A stretch of DNA of 58,550 nt from Haloarcula nitratireducens (GCF_019599505.1 NZ_RKLT01000020.1:1-58550); one strand, 5' to 3'; counted from the stretch's first letter, positions 7,985 to 16,828 are shown. Translations and numbers: made by a program. The notes: a model not told the origin generated them from the letters alone.

Positions 7985-8629
7985 ATGGATGTCGCAGTGA
8001 TCGGTGCGAACGGAGGAATCGGCCGGAAAGTAGTTTCGCGACTCGCGAACGCCGGACACGATCCGATCGGCGTCGTACGCCACGAGACGCAGTTCGAGGC
8101 AGTACGTGAGCGCGGTGGAGAACCCCGCTTGGGCGACCTCGAAGGCGAGTTCGCCCCGGCACTCGAAGGCGCCGATGCGGTGGTGTTCACCGCCGGTGCC
8201 GGCGGGGACACCGGCTGGGACAAAACGCTATTAGTCGATCTCTGGGGCGCACGCCGAAGTATCGATGCGTGCGTCGAACACGACATCGATCGTTTCGTGA
8301 TGATCAGTTCGTACCGAGCCGGCGAGCCACTCGCCGCGCCGGACGCGATTCGGCCGTACCTGGTCGCCAAGCGATGCGCCGATGACGCTCTCAGGTCGTC
8401 ATCGCTCGACGCCACGGTTTTGCGCCCCACTACGCTCACCGACGGTGCGGAAACCGGGCGGATATCGGCGGCTTTCGAGTCCAGCAGCGAGGACGGCGGC
8501 GAGATATCGCGTGCTAACGTCGCGCAGACGGTTGTCGCCTGTCTCGATACCGAGACGGTAGTCGGCGAAACGATCCGACTCTTTGGCGGTGATACCCCCA
8601 TCGAACAGGCACTCGACCCCAACGAGTAA
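7985..8629 (+). CDS. Atypical SDR NAD(P)-binding protein
   Basis: 214 residues. N-terminal Rossmann motif VAVIGANGGIGRKVV (GxxGxxG, residues 3-17), VVRHE at the cofactor ribose/phosphate site, acidic DLEGEFAPALEGADAVVFTAG, and a substrate-domain VLRPTTLTDGAETG. It matches the NmrA/SDR-a5 atypical short-chain dehydrogenase group (NAD(P)H-binding, YwnB-like), which often lack the YxxxK catalytic pair. Here SSYRAGEP replaces it, so a classical dehydrogenase activity is uncertain. A role in redox sensing or flavin/quinone reduction is possible but not shown. Stands alone, with a short AT-containing upstream region. Confidence 0.8.
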   Translation: MDVAVIGANGGIGRKVVSRLANAGHDPIGVVRHETQFEAVRERGGEPRLGDLEGEFAPALEGADAVVFTAGAGGDTGWDKTLLVDLWGARRSIDACVEHDIDRFVMISSYRAGEPLAAPDAIRPYLVAKRCADDALRSSSLDATVLRPTTLTDGAETGRISAAFESSSEDGGEISRANVAQTVVACLDTETVVGETIRLFGGDTPIEQALDPNE

Positions 8630-9101
8630 GCAACCACGAGTCTCACGCGTCCAACCCAGTCCCAGTGGAACAGTAGGAGTCTGCTCCGGTTACAACGCGG
8701 AGAACGTCAATGGGCCCATACGAATGCTCAGCAAGCGAGGGCGGATATATTGGCGGTCACGACGGTTGCTCTCTCGACCGTTGCGGTGATTGCATAGCTA
8801 TCTCGATGAGCACCGTGCTTACTACGCTTTACAATCACATTACATGGCTACTCCCAGCGCTGTGCTGCCAGTAGAGCCCCGGCGTCCGTCGACCTCGCTT
8901 CGTTCTCACTATCACTCTGTTTCGAAAAGGACAGTATAGCACAACTAACGAAACAACTGGTTACCGACAACACTCCTCGTATTTGAAGCGCCTTAGCCAG
9001 CTAAACAATCAGCGCTGTTCATCTGCTTCCACCCAGTAGATATGCACTCACCACACCATGACGAAAGACGACACACAGCATCGACAGATGCAGATTCACC
9101 C
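8630..9101. other. Intergenic region, no gene recognised
   Basis: About 470 bp between the SDR and winged-helix genes. No open frame with family-like content on either strand. It includes an AT-rich segment near 8810-8850 and a TATA-like region around 9045-9090 that may serve the downstream regulator. An in-frame ATG at 9042 would extend that regulator by 20 unconserved-looking residues. Confidence 0.35.
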
Positions 9102-9392
9102 ATGACGAGTGACGACCAGTGGGACGACGTGAGCTTCGCCATCAGTTCGCGGTACCGTGTCAACACGCTGCGACGCCTCGCGAAAGGCCCAGCGACACCC
9201 TCGCTCATCGCGGAGGAAACCGATCGCAGTATCGCACATATCTCCCGCGCGCTCAACGAACTCCGTGAGGCGGATCTCGCTACACTACTTGTCTCCGAGG
9301 ATCGTCGCAAAGGTCGCGTGTATGGACTGACAGAGACCGGTGAGGATGTCTGGGAGACGATCGAGAACCAGAATATGGCTGACGCCGGTTGA
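9102..9392 (+). CDS. Winged-helix (ArsR/MarR-like) transcriptional regulator
   Basis: 96 residues from ATG 9102 (MTSDDQWDDVSF). The core SRYRVNTLRRLAKGPATPSL, IAEETDRSIAHISRALNELREADLATLL and the wing RRKGRVYGLTETGEDVWETI is a standard haloarchaeal winged helix-turn-helix. The family resembles small stand-alone regulators annotated as ArsR/PadR-like. It has no ligand domain. The start at 9042 is open but adds His/Arg-rich residues with no structural content. The gene is followed immediately by a RecA-like protein fragment, so its original target context may be lost. Confidence 0.75.
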   Translation: MTSDDQWDDVSFAISSRYRVNTLRRLAKGPATPSLIAEETDRSIAHISRALNELREADLATLLVSEDRRKGRVYGLTETGEDVWETIENQNMADAG

Positions 9393-9416
9393 CCTTGCTC
9401 CAGCAGACTCGCGATC

Positions 9417-9731
9417 CGCGAGAGCCACCAGAAACTGTTTTCCGTCTCAGCGCTGATCGCCCACGCCGAGCTGGAGGCAGTGTCGCGCTTTATTCATATG
9501 TTCTCGGGCCGGGTCATCGCAACTGATGACCTGGGCGTATTCGTACTCGATAGCTCGATGCAGGATGATCTGACGGTCGATGTGATCGAACAGTACTGTG
9601 ACGGAGCTATCGGCGTCCAGATGACTGACGACGACAATACTGTAATACGAGCCCGTGGATTAGGCATTGACTCGCCATCGTGGTGCCAGTTCTCCGCGAG
9701 TCCCCAGGATCAACAGCGGCATCAGCCGTAG
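9417..9731 (+). pseudogene. C-terminal remnant of DUF7504/HTR-like RecA-fold protein
   Basis: An open frame with no good upstream start runs from about 9417 to 9731. It encodes SRLAIRESHQKLFSVSALIA followed by AELEAVSRFIHMFSGRVIAT and DLGVFVLDSSMQDDLTVDVI. This resembles the last third of haloarchaeal DUF7504 (HTR-like, RecA superfamily) proteins, in which a YADLExVFRFLHVLTGR-type helix precedes an LDPxxHDExTV strand. The N-terminal ATPase part is missing. GTG 9480 could start an 83-residue product, but I consider this a remnant. Confidence 0.45.
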
Positions 9732-9912
9732 CGAGCGCTCTCTTTCGGAGAAGGCTTGCGAGTGTGAGGGAGGCGAACGGCCGTTGACTAGTCCACTACG
9801 CGCCGTCAGTGAGAGGTATCTCTCACTAATACGGCTACTCAGTTAGGCGAAGTAACACGTCCGTCCCAGCACTTACCCGCGTGGGGAACCGAGACGAGTC
9901 ACACTCCTCAGT

Positions 9913-10323
9913 ATGTGTCCAGCAGAGTCTTCCACCCAGTCGGCCGACTTCCGGAGTCAGCCGCCGGTTCAGTGTCCTGCGTGTGAGTCTGCGCTCCAGT
10001 CCAACGACACGCCATCATTCCTGCTCCTCGATCAGCTTACGGTTCCGCTGGTGGGCTGTGACGACCATCTCGCGCAGTTCGCCGACATCTGTGCGTATAC
10101 GACCACAGACACGGCTGAACTCCTCGACCATCACCCCGCCGGTGGTGTGAACTGCCCCAGCTGCCACCTCGCAGCCCACAACCCACGTCATCCAGTGATT
10201 CCAGTCCAAGATGGCGCAGTTGCTGTACTTGCCTGCCAGAACCATCAGACACAGATCGCCGACCGATTCCAGACCGGGCTCAGCACCCGCCAACGGCTCA
10301 CAACCTCGTTCGACACGAGATAG
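9913..10323 (+). CDS. Haloarchaeal conserved protein with two CxxC zinc knuckles
   Basis: 136 residues. Two similar halves are visible: CPACESALQSNDTPSFLLLD...LVGCDDHLAQFADIC and CPSCHLAAHNPRHPVIPVQD...VLACQNHQTQIADRF. Each half has a CPxC knuckle, about 25 residues, and then a Cys-x2-His (CDDH, CQNH), suggesting two treble-clef-like zinc sites of the form CxxC...CxxH. This internal duplication is clear in the sequence. I know of similar haloarchaeal hypothetical proteins but no function. Nothing around it suggests a pathway. Confidence 0.65.
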   Translation: MCPAESSTQSADFRSQPPVQCPACESALQSNDTPSFLLLDQLTVPLVGCDDHLAQFADICAYTTTDTAELLDHHPAGGVNCPSCHLAAHNPRHPVIPVQDGAVAVLACQNHQTQIADRFQTGLSTRQRLTTSFDTR

Positions 10324-10433
10324 ACTCGATAGTGGCCGGCAACGTGAACAAGACGGATCCGAGTATCGTCTTTCTCGGGCCGCTGCGCTACTTCCACCGT
10401 GAACTGGGGGGGTTTCGAGAACCTACGCTCTCG

Positions 10434-10790
10434 CTAACCCCACTCGTCGAGAGGGAGCCGCTCCGTTACCTCAGCGAAGGCCGCGTTTGCTCGCACGTGT
10501 TGAATCTCGACAGCAACGCGTTCGCCAAGTTCCGCATCAGGGACGATCCCGACGTACTCTCGCTCGAATCGCGCGATGCCATCATCTTGTTCACCGATCG
10601 CTTCGATTTCGGTCCGCCGCGTCTCCCCTCTTTCGGCTGGCGGCCCCCCACGCCCCGCTGACTGTGAGCCTGCGCTCCGTTGTTGCGGGCTCGACTCGGT
10701 CGCGAGTGGGCGACCCGATACGTCCCTCCTACTTCCGGCTCACAAGCCTCAATAGCTCCGTTTTCGGCAAACTAGCCACCGCTGTGCATC
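10434..10790 (-). pseudogene. TRAM-domain protein, frameshifted remnant
   Basis: Reading the minus strand in two frames reconstructs a haloarchaeal TRAM-domain protein. The C-terminal part (frame stopping at 10434-10436) reads GETRRTEIEAIGEQDDGIAR, then FEREYVGIVPDAELGERVAV, then EIQHVRANAAFAEVTERL. This matches the TRAM beta-barrel pattern (GDGxARVERGYVxIVPDTExGERVxVxIxDVRxNxAFAxVxER). An upstream piece in another frame reads NGAIEACEPEVGGTYRVA, fitting the N-terminal part of the same protein, and is preceded by an in-frame TAG. The Pro/Gly-rich linker between them holds the frameshift. Intact relatives are RNA-binding proteins of about 130-150 residues. Confidence 0.5.
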
Positions 10791-10915
10791 GTCACTCTTC
10801 GCGGTCGATCGACCGCCACACAGGTCCATAATTGATAGGCACATCCTTGACGACTCGCACGTCCCCCGCTCGGCCGTCCGGTATAAGGTTGCGTCGTCCC
10901 ACAGCACCGAGTGCG

Positions 10916-11224
10916 ATGACTCCCGATACCGATGATACCGAAGTCGAGTACGCGACCGAACCAACACTCGCCAGAACGCTCATCGAGGACCGCGGCGGGT
11001 ATCCGGGACATCCCCCCGAATCGGAAGGCGAAGGGGACCGCGGTCTGCTTCGGATCGGATTCCGTGACCAGGACGAAGACCTCAAAGAGATCTCTTGGGA
11101 GCAGTTTCGGGAGGAATTCGAGGAAAAGGAACTCGCGGTAGCCTACCGGCCCGACGAAGAGCCCGTCGAAAACGACCAACCCGTCGCCTTACTCGAGCGA
11201 GAAGAACTCGAAGGACAGTCGTAG
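10916..11224 (+). CDS. Conserved acidic haloarchaeal hypothetical protein
   Basis: 102 residues from ATG 10916 (MTPDTDDTEVEYATEPTLAR). Highly acidic, with a clear alpha/beta alternation: EDRGGYPGHPPESEGEGDRG, LLRIGFRDQDEDLKEISWEQ, FREEFEEKELAVAYRPDE. The central ISWEQFREEFEEKELAVAY segment recurs in haloarchaeal hypothetical proteins of about 100 residues, but I know no function. The longer frame from 10832 is basic and not coding-like. A TATA-like GTATAAGG at about 10880 sits roughly 30 bp upstream and supports this start. Confidence 0.65.
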   Translation: MTPDTDDTEVEYATEPTLARTLIEDRGGYPGHPPESEGEGDRGLLRIGFRDQDEDLKEISWEQFREEFEEKELAVAYRPDEEPVENDQPVALLEREELEGQS

Positions 11225-11289
11225 CACTAGCATCGCTTCACCGCAGAGTCAGCGAAGGAGATAGGCCGTACAGTAAGAACGGGAATCAC

Positions 11290-12486
11290 TCAGTCACTCG
11301 CTCGGAAGTCGACATCTCTGAACTCGAATCGGGCCCCACCAGCCGTACTCTCCGTTACTGTCGTCGTCCACTCGTAGACCGCCGCGAGTTCTCGCACGAA
11401 CGCCAGTCCCAGCCCGGTGCCGCCTTCGTCGCCTGCCGTCGTGAATCCCGTGTCGAAGACCACGTCTCGATGTGCAGCCGGAATCCCAGTTCCATCATCC
11501 GCCACGTAAAACCCGTTGTCTAGTTTCCCGACTTCCACAGTCACATCCCCGCCCCCGTGCTGAACTGCGTTCTCGAAGAGATTTCGGAATAGGTGCCGAA
11601 GATACGTCTCGTCTGCTCGTATCACACCGTCGAGTTCGAGATCGAGTGTCGCCTCCGGCGTGGCCCCCTCGTCCCACGCGGCCTGAACCACGTCCGCCAG
11701 CGAAAGCGGATTCCGTTCTCCAACGGCGTCACGGCCCTTCGTCAATACCAACATGACGTCAACCATGTCCTCGATCCGGTCGAACGCCTCCGTGACGTAC
11801 TCGACGGCCTCTGGAGCGACCTCTGTCGGCAGTTGGTGGCTGTAAATCTGGCCGATCGTCACTGGATTTCGGAGTTCATGCGCGAGCATACTGGCGAAAC
11901 TCTCGAGCCGCGTATTGGACTCTTGGAGCTTCGCAACCGTCGTTTCGAGTTTGTTCTGGTATTCGTGGCGTTCGATGGCCGCGGCGAGGAGATTCGACAC
12001 GCTCTGAACGAATTTCACGTCGTATTCGGTGAACTCCCGACGCTCGGTCGTGTGTGTCCCGAGAATACCCCACGGTTCATCGACGGTGCCGATGATAACG
12101 CTGATGCCGCTGACCACGTCGTGCTCCACGAGCAAATCGGGGCCACTAAACCGGTCTTCGGTGCGGAGATCGTCGACGACAATTGGTTCCTCAGAGATGA
12201 GCGTATACCCGGCCTGGGAGTCTACGTCCGTCGGGACGGTCGCATCTCCCACGAGGCCGTCTTGCCAGCCGACACCCTGTCTGAGGAAGAGTTCGTCGCC
12301 AGAGGGGAGGAGTTCGAGTGCCTTGCAGTAGTCGTTGCCGAGGGTGTCAGCGACGGCTACCGAGGCATCGTGCATGAGTCGGTCGAGGTCGTCATCTTCG
12401 AGGGCTTGCTGGCCGAGGTCGGTGATGACTTCCTGTTGGCGTATCCGCGCCTGAAGTTCAGTGTCCCCACCAGACGGTGAACCCAT
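11290..12486 (-). CDS. GAF-domain sensor histidine kinase
   Basis: 398 residues, no membrane segments, so cytoplasmic. An N-terminal GAF domain (about residues 15-175; GWQDGLVGDATVP, GYTLISEEPIVVDDLRTEDR, GISVIIGTVDEPWGILGTH) is followed by a coiled-coil linker and the HisKA dimerisation helix with phospho-accepting His in LAHELRNPV (near residue 205). The catalytic HATPase domain shows N box NLFENAVQHGG, G1 DDGTGIP and G2 GGTGLGL. The typical haloarchaeal single-GAF kinase pattern is complete. No response regulator is adjacent. The signal is unknown; GAF domains bind small molecules, light chromophores or sense redox state. Confidence 0.9.
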   Translation of the reverse strand: MGSPSGGDTELQARIRQQEVITDLGQQALEDDDLDRLMHDASVAVADTLGNDYCKALELLPSGDELFLRQGVGWQDGLVGDATVPTDVDSQAGYTLISEEPIVVDDLRTEDRFSGPDLLVEHDVVSGISVIIGTVDEPWGILGTHTTERREFTEYDVKFVQSVSNLLAAAIERHEYQNKLETTVAKLQESNTRLESFASMLAHELRNPVTIGQIYSHQLPTEVAPEAVEYVTEAFDRIEDMVDVMLVLTKGRDAVGERNPLSLADVVQAAWDEGATPEATLDLELDGVIRADETYLRHLFRNLFENAVQHGGGDVTVEVGKLDNGFYVADDGTGIPAAHRDVVFDTGFTTAGDEGGTGLGLAFVRELAAVYEWTTTVTESTAGGARFEFRDVDFRASD

Positions 12487-12612
12487 GATGTAATTCTTTG
12501 TGGCGCCCTTGTGTAAAGCCTTCTCTGCAGATCATCGCGACCCTGTAGAGGAGCGTCTGAATCCGGTGCAAAACAGGCCCGATATGCCGGAATCTGAAAT
12601 GTAAATTCGGCC

Positions 12613-13452
12613 CTACATCTGCTGTTCGTCGCGAGTCCTCTCCACTGAGACGTTGATGTCTTGCTTCGCGGCACCAGGCCGGACACCGTGGCCGTACTTC
12701 AGGAGGCCGACGAAGATGGTGCCGCCGATGACGTTGCCGATGGTACTCCAGACGAGGAACGTGAGAAACTCAGAGATGGCGATCCCGTCTTCAACGAACA
12801 CGCCCATGAGGACCTCGATGCTGCCTGCGATCGAGTGAGGGAGATGACTCAGGCCGATGGCAACTGCGACGATCCAGACGAACGCGGCCTGACTGATGGT
12901 GTTCTGGCCGGCTGCCACCAGCCACGTCATCAAGCCCATCAGCCAGCCCGCCAGGACGCCGGCGAGAAGCGTGACTGACCACGAGTACGCCACGAGTTTA
13001 CGGCCGAGTTCCACGAACGCCGCCCGATGGGCTGTCCCCAACTCTACCCCGATATGGACCGCGAGACCCGCGAAGATCGCACCGCCGACGAGATTGGCTA
13101 CGTAGATGACGCCCCACAGCCGCGCGAGGTCCGTGAGCGACCCCTGCCCGTTGAGCACCGGTACGACTGCCAACGTGGTGTGCTCGGTGAACAGTTCCGA
13201 CCGCCCCACCACGACGAAGATGAACCCGACCGCATAGGCGTTCGCCAGCAAAATCCCGGTGATGGGGTCGGAGAACACTCCCTGACTCATCGTGAGCACG
13301 ACCGCCATCAGGAACGGGCCGAAACCGATGTCTAACCCCGCTGACAATCCCGAGAGTAACAGCCCCGAGGTCGGCCGATTGAGTTCGCTCAACCCTTCCT
13401 CGATTTCCCTTCTCAGTATCTCTCGATACGAAGACGTTGACTCGGGAGTCAT
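12613..13452 (-). CDS. Formate/nitrite transporter (FNT) family channel
   Basis: 279 residues with six predicted membrane segments. Diagnostic FNT features are present: N-terminal amphipathic region (SYREILRREIEEGLSELNRP), the GLSAGLDIGFGPFLMAVV first helix, VGRSELFTEHTTLAVVPVL loop, and HSIAGSIEVLMGVF leading into NVIGGTIFVGLLKYGH. FNT proteins are pentameric channels that conduct formate, nitrite or hydrosulfide. This version belongs to the archaeal/bacterial YfdC-like side rather than FocA proper, so the substrate is open. It is followed on the same strand by the histidine kinase, about 125 bp downstream, with no clear functional link. Confidence 0.85.
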   Translation of the reverse strand: MTPESTSSYREILRREIEEGLSELNRPTSGLLLSGLSAGLDIGFGPFLMAVVLTMSQGVFSDPITGILLANAYAVGFIFVVVGRSELFTEHTTLAVVPVLNGQGSLTDLARLWGVIYVANLVGGAIFAGLAVHIGVELGTAHRAAFVELGRKLVAYSWSVTLLAGVLAGWLMGLMTWLVAAGQNTISQAAFVWIVAVAIGLSHLPHSIAGSIEVLMGVFVEDGIAISEFLTFLVWSTIGNVIGGTIFVGLLKYGHGVRPGAAKQDINVSVERTRDEQQM

Positions 13453-13543
13453 CGTTTGCGATTCCGTCGCATTTTGAGGGATTCGATGAAAGAATCTGGC
13501 GGATTAGAATGCGCTGAACTCTCCTTATTCGCGGCGGAAATTG

Positions 13544-13650
13544 CTATGCAGTACTTTCTGACCCCGCGGTGATTGCGGCAGGCAGGGGGCTCACGTCTTG
13601 AAGCGCTTCTCCGACCGTCTGTTTCCAGTGGCCGCCAGTTATTCCCCGAT
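13544..13650 (-). pseudogene. CopZ-like HMA domain remnant lacking both cysteines
   Basis: The minus strand reads TGGHWKQTVGEALQDVS, which aligns with the metal loop and first helix of the intact HMA protein at 16254-16451 (TCGHCEQTVEEALREVS). Both metal-binding Cys codons have changed, to Gly and Trp. The remainder of the domain is unrecognisable and stops at 13544-13546. It is a decayed copper-chaperone gene. The 80-residue open frame to 13786 includes this remnant but is not a plausible intact gene. Confidence 0.5.
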
Positions 13651-13824
13651 CGTGGTCGAAAACACGAGGGCGGAGCGCCCTATTCCCATACGATATCGTA
13701 TTCCGACTTATGAGGGTCTCCAAATCGATGTTGGCATTCTCATCCGCTGAGACGGGGAATTGTGCGACCCTTGCGGATGCCAACAACGACGATTTACGGT
13801 CGTCTCCCTTAATTCGCGACTACG

Positions 13825-14841
13825 ATGTCCGATAAGTTAAGACGGGAACTAGAGCAGTTCCAAAGTTGGGTTTATCGCGACAAATCTACGTTCTCGGAAA
13901 TGCGAGATTGGGTGTTTTTCAGCGGCAATCGAGCGTTAGTAGCTAGCCTAATCGGGCTCGCGACATTCCTGTCCCTATATGCAGCACACATCGTCGGTGT
14001 GATTTCGTTCGACTACTCTGCAGGTATGACCCGTCTTTCGACCGGCATCGTGGCCGGTGAGTTTTCGTTACTGACTATCGCGCTTTCGATAAACCAGTTG
14101 ATAATCTCTCAGGAAACGGGCCCGGCAGGGCAGATACAGCAGCGACTCGACGGTATGATGGATTTTCGACAACGGTTCGAGCGGGCAACTGAGATCGATA
14201 CGACACCTTCGGAACCCGTCGAGATGCTCAGCGTTCTCGCGGACAGCACGTTGAATGAAGTCGATCGGCTAAATACAGCGAAGTCCGAGATCACGAACTC
14301 AGAACTTCGTGGCTTGATCGAGGAGTACTGCGACACAACCGATCAGAACATAAAATATCTCGACCAGAACCTGAGCGGTTCGGGGCCCTTCAACGCTCTC
14401 TCTGCCACTATTACCGATAATTATGGATGGCACGCTCACATTGCACGAATGATACGTGGGGAGTATGAAGACGCTCTTCCCGACGACGCTTCCGATTCGC
14501 TCGAATCGATTATCGAGCTTATGAAGGTGTTCAGCATCGCTCGGGCCCATTTCAAGACTCTCTACACGCGTCGCGAACTGGGAGAAGCATCTCGACTAAT
14601 CCTGGCAGTCGGTATCCCCGGTCTCCTGAGTGGAGTCGTTCTGAACACGATCTACGGTAGCAATGGTGCCACAACGGTGCCGGACCCGCTTCTTCCCATA
14701 ACAGCGGTTCTCCTAATCACGATCGCTAGCCTCCCTATCGCGTTTCTAGCTAGCTATATCCTCCGTACTGCGACGATCGCGCGACGGACCGCCAATATCG
14801 GACCGATGGTGCTCGAAAAGGAGTCACTAACGGAAGCATAG
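13825..14841 (+). CDS. Haloarchaeal four-TM membrane protein, unknown function
   Basis: 338 residues. Two membrane helices near residues 32-55 and 75-95 (ALVASLIGLATFLSLYAAHI; LSTGIVAGEFSLLTIALSI) and two near the C terminus (about 255-275 and 288-312; LILAVGIPGLLSGVVLNTIY; LLPITAVLLITIASLPIAFL) flank a large soluble central domain of about 150 residues, rich in helices. The ends are cytoplasmic-looking. I know similar haloarchaeal hypothetical proteins but no function. The base composition of the 5' part is slightly more AT-rich than its neighbours. It stands alone and is convergent with the ion channel gene. Confidence 0.65.
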   Translation: MSDKLRRELEQFQSWVYRDKSTFSEMRDWVFFSGNRALVASLIGLATFLSLYAAHIVGVISFDYSAGMTRLSTGIVAGEFSLLTIALSINQLIISQETGPAGQIQQRLDGMMDFRQRFERATEIDTTPSEPVEMLSVLADSTLNEVDRLNTAKSEITNSELRGLIEEYCDTTDQNIKYLDQNLSGSGPFNALSATITDNYGWHAHIARMIRGEYEDALPDDASDSLESIIELMKVFSIARAHFKTLYTRRELGEASRLILAVGIPGLLSGVVLNTIYGSNGATTVPDPLLPITAVLLITIASLPIAFLASYILRTATIARRTANIGPMVLEKESLTEA

Positions 14842-14895
14842 AGTAGTCGATCTGATTTCGCGTCCCATGCCCATCGGTGACGCACGTGTGTAGTC

Positions 14896-15894
14896 CTACT
14901 TTTCCTCGGACCTCGGCCACTGACGCGCGTCCATCTGGATTATTCCGTGCATAGTCCGCCGTCGCTCGTCTAATCCTTCGAGCGCGTCGTCGAACTCTTC
15001 CTGAGAAACTGTTGGGACGTCTGCTTCCCGGAGAACAGCGAGGTCGGGTGTTGGCGGCCGCTCGTCGGCTGGCGGCGCAAATGTGCTGACTGTGTCGAGG
15101 TAGCTCTGGACGCTCGACCGCGCGCTCTCGACGACCGAATCGGCGGGTCCGTGCTCTTCGGGCGTCGCTCGCTGCCAGAGAGTCAGGGCGTCGTCGAGGC
15201 TGGCGACGCTCATTACGGCTGCGGCCTCGCGGTCGTCGGTGTAGAAGTAGTGAAGGATCGGGTAGGCCTTGTGGTTGGCGATCAGTTCGTTCAGCGACGT
15301 AGTGATGCTGTTGAGCGGGAGCGCAACGCCGTCGAACTCATCGCCGTTCCAGGCGGTAGCGACGATCGATTCGCCGTCTCGCCCGAGCCCGCTCACGTTC
15401 CGCGCGAACGAGCGTTTCTGCGTAACTGCATCGAGGACCGAGAGGACGTACGTGATGCTCAAGGTCACCAATAGCATGCCGCTGGCAGTCATCAGCGCCG
15501 TCAGGACCTGCCAGAGCTCCCCCTGCGGTGCGAAGTCGCCGTTGCCCATCGTGAACAGCGAATAGCCGACGAAATAGAAGCGTTCGGCCCAGGAGATGGG
15601 GCCCGCGGCGATAGTGTCTTTCAGCGCGCTGTCGGCGCTCGCAAAGACGAACACCCACCCGACCCAGAGGAGGACGATCCACATTCCCAGACCGAGGGCG
15701 AGGACCAGCGGACCGGCGAGCGTTCGAAGGCGAGGGTACCGGGTACCGAGACGGCGTAGGGGCTTCCAAGTCCAGAACATCAGGCGCTCCGTGAGGGGCC
15801 CCGAACCGCCCTCGATCCAGAGCGTCGTCCACAGGAGGTCGATCACGGCGATACCGAGGAGACCAACGCCGAAACCGAAATAGAGTTCGTTCAC
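14896..15894 (-). CDS. Two-TM ion channel family protein
   Basis: 332 residues. An N-terminal membrane helix (FGFGVGLLGIAVIDLLWTT), a second (GPLVLALGLGMWIVLLWVGW), a pore-helix and filter region (RFYFVGYSLFTMGNGDFAPQ, about residues 105-124) and a third helix (LTALMTASGMLLVTLSITYV). A C-terminal soluble domain of about 175 residues follows. The layout matches the Ion_trans_2 potassium-channel fold with an extra N-terminal helix. The filter reads T-M-G-N-G-D instead of the canonical T-V-G-Y-G-D, so potassium selectivity is uncertain. The C-terminal domain is not a recognisable RCK domain. Confidence 0.75.
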   Translation of the reverse strand: MNELYFGFGVGLLGIAVIDLLWTTLWIEGGSGPLTERLMFWTWKPLRRLGTRYPRLRTLAGPLVLALGLGMWIVLLWVGWVFVFASADSALKDTIAAGPISWAERFYFVGYSLFTMGNGDFAPQGELWQVLTALMTASGMLLVTLSITYVLSVLDAVTQKRSFARNVSGLGRDGESIVATAWNGDEFDGVALPLNSITTSLNELIANHKAYPILHYFYTDDREAAAVMSVASLDDALTLWQRATPEEHGPADSVVESARSSVQSYLDTVSTFAPPADERPPTPDLAVLREADVPTVSQEEFDDALEGLDERRRTMHGIIQMDARQWPRSEEK

Positions 15895-16253
15895 CGGTTA
15901 CGTATCCTCTTCAGTTGTGTTCTGCTGTAGCGAACCGACGCGGGCGGATATTTAGTCCGTGTGCTCAGTTCTGTGAATGACATAGTCCGTGGAATAACTG
16001 AAACGATGCGAGACTGTGAGTTCTCGTCCGCTGTTCGATGACTCGTGATACGACTTCGTTGGGGCGGGACGCTTTCCACAGTTACGGCTCAGCTTCTAAA
16101 GTGAGGCGCGTTACTGATACCGGTCCTTACCAACGTCTTCAGTTCGAGGCGAGCACCGTTGTACGTCCCGCTCGGCGGCGGTGTTCCGGATGACGGAGAC
16201 GATAGGTGATCGGAGTCGACTTCGACGTTCGCCGACGTGCGTTCGAGGCTTTC
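15895..16253. other. Intergenic region, no gene recognised
   Basis: About 360 bp between the ion channel and CopZ-like genes. Open frames here are short and Arg-rich or antisense to the HMA gene. I see no promoter-like or repeat structure strong enough to call. Confidence 0.3.
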
Positions 16254-16451
16254 TCAGGCGTGTGCGGTGTATCCAGCGTCCTCGACGGCCTGGACGAGTG
16301 CCGTGGTGTCGACGTCGCCGTCGACACGCGCCTGTTCGGCCTCTCGGTCGGCGGTCGCGTCGGTTACGTCGCTCACCTCACGAAGCGCTTCTTCGACTGT
16401 CTGCTCACAGTGACCGCAGGTCATTCCCTCGACAGTAATGGTCGTTGGCAT
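16254..16451 (-). CDS. Heavy-metal-associated (HMA) copper chaperone, CopZ-like
   Basis: 65 residues from ATG 16451: MPTTITVEGMTCGHCEQTVE, then EALREVSDVTDATADREAEQ and a C-terminal AVEDAGYTAHA. The GMTCGHC motif supplies the two metal-binding cysteines and the beta-alpha-beta-beta-alpha-beta pattern is complete. Such proteins carry Cu(I) to P-type ATPases or copper regulators. No ATPase is adjacent here; the nearest P-ATPase is at 54605 and looks Zn/Cd-type. The gene lies upstream of the membrane wHTH, Met/His-rich protein and DUF4396 group, so it probably belonged to a metal-response neighbourhood. Confidence 0.85.
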   Translation of the reverse strand: MPTTITVEGMTCGHCEQTVEEALREVSDVTDATADREAEQARVDGDVDTTALVQAVEDAGYTAHA

Positions 16452-16828
16452 CCACAAACACGTACGCCGTCCTCTCTTATGCGGATTGTCCCTTCGAATC
16501 AGTGGGTCGAGTGCGGCCCTGAGTTTAGAAACCAAGCGTATCCCATCGGGCGATTTAGAGGCGTGTCCGATTCGTCCGCTCGGCTCCTTTCGGATCTGTC
16601 CCCGTTAGCGGGCTATCATCCGCCGGAAACTAAACTCAATAGTCTCCAGAACAACGCTCACGGATATTAGGAACGAGGCCTCCGCAAAGTCAGGTGCGTT
16701 ACGCACCACTGCCCCCTGTTCGTATGGCGAGGCTAGACCGGAGTCTTGCTCCAAGCAATCAAAACTGCTACGGCGCTGTCTCGCCAACGAGCAGGTATGT
16801 CCGAGCGAGTCGGAGTGAGGTGGGATGA
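16452..16828. other. Intergenic region with a 15-bp palindrome
   Basis: About 375 bp between the divergent CopZ-like gene and membrane wHTH gene. No gene recognised. The perfect palindrome GGTGCGTTACGCACC (16693-16707) lies about 120-135 bp upstream of the wHTH start. It could be an operator or the base of a small hairpin. The rest shows nothing I can name. Confidence 0.4.

Noticed and set aside
10332..10661. 109-residue plus-strand ORF
   Set aside because: Antisense to the better supported TRAM-domain remnant; no family features.
13544..13786. 80-residue minus-strand ORF as an intact gene
   Set aside because: Only the HMA-like segment is meaningful and it has lost both metal cysteines; treated as a remnant.
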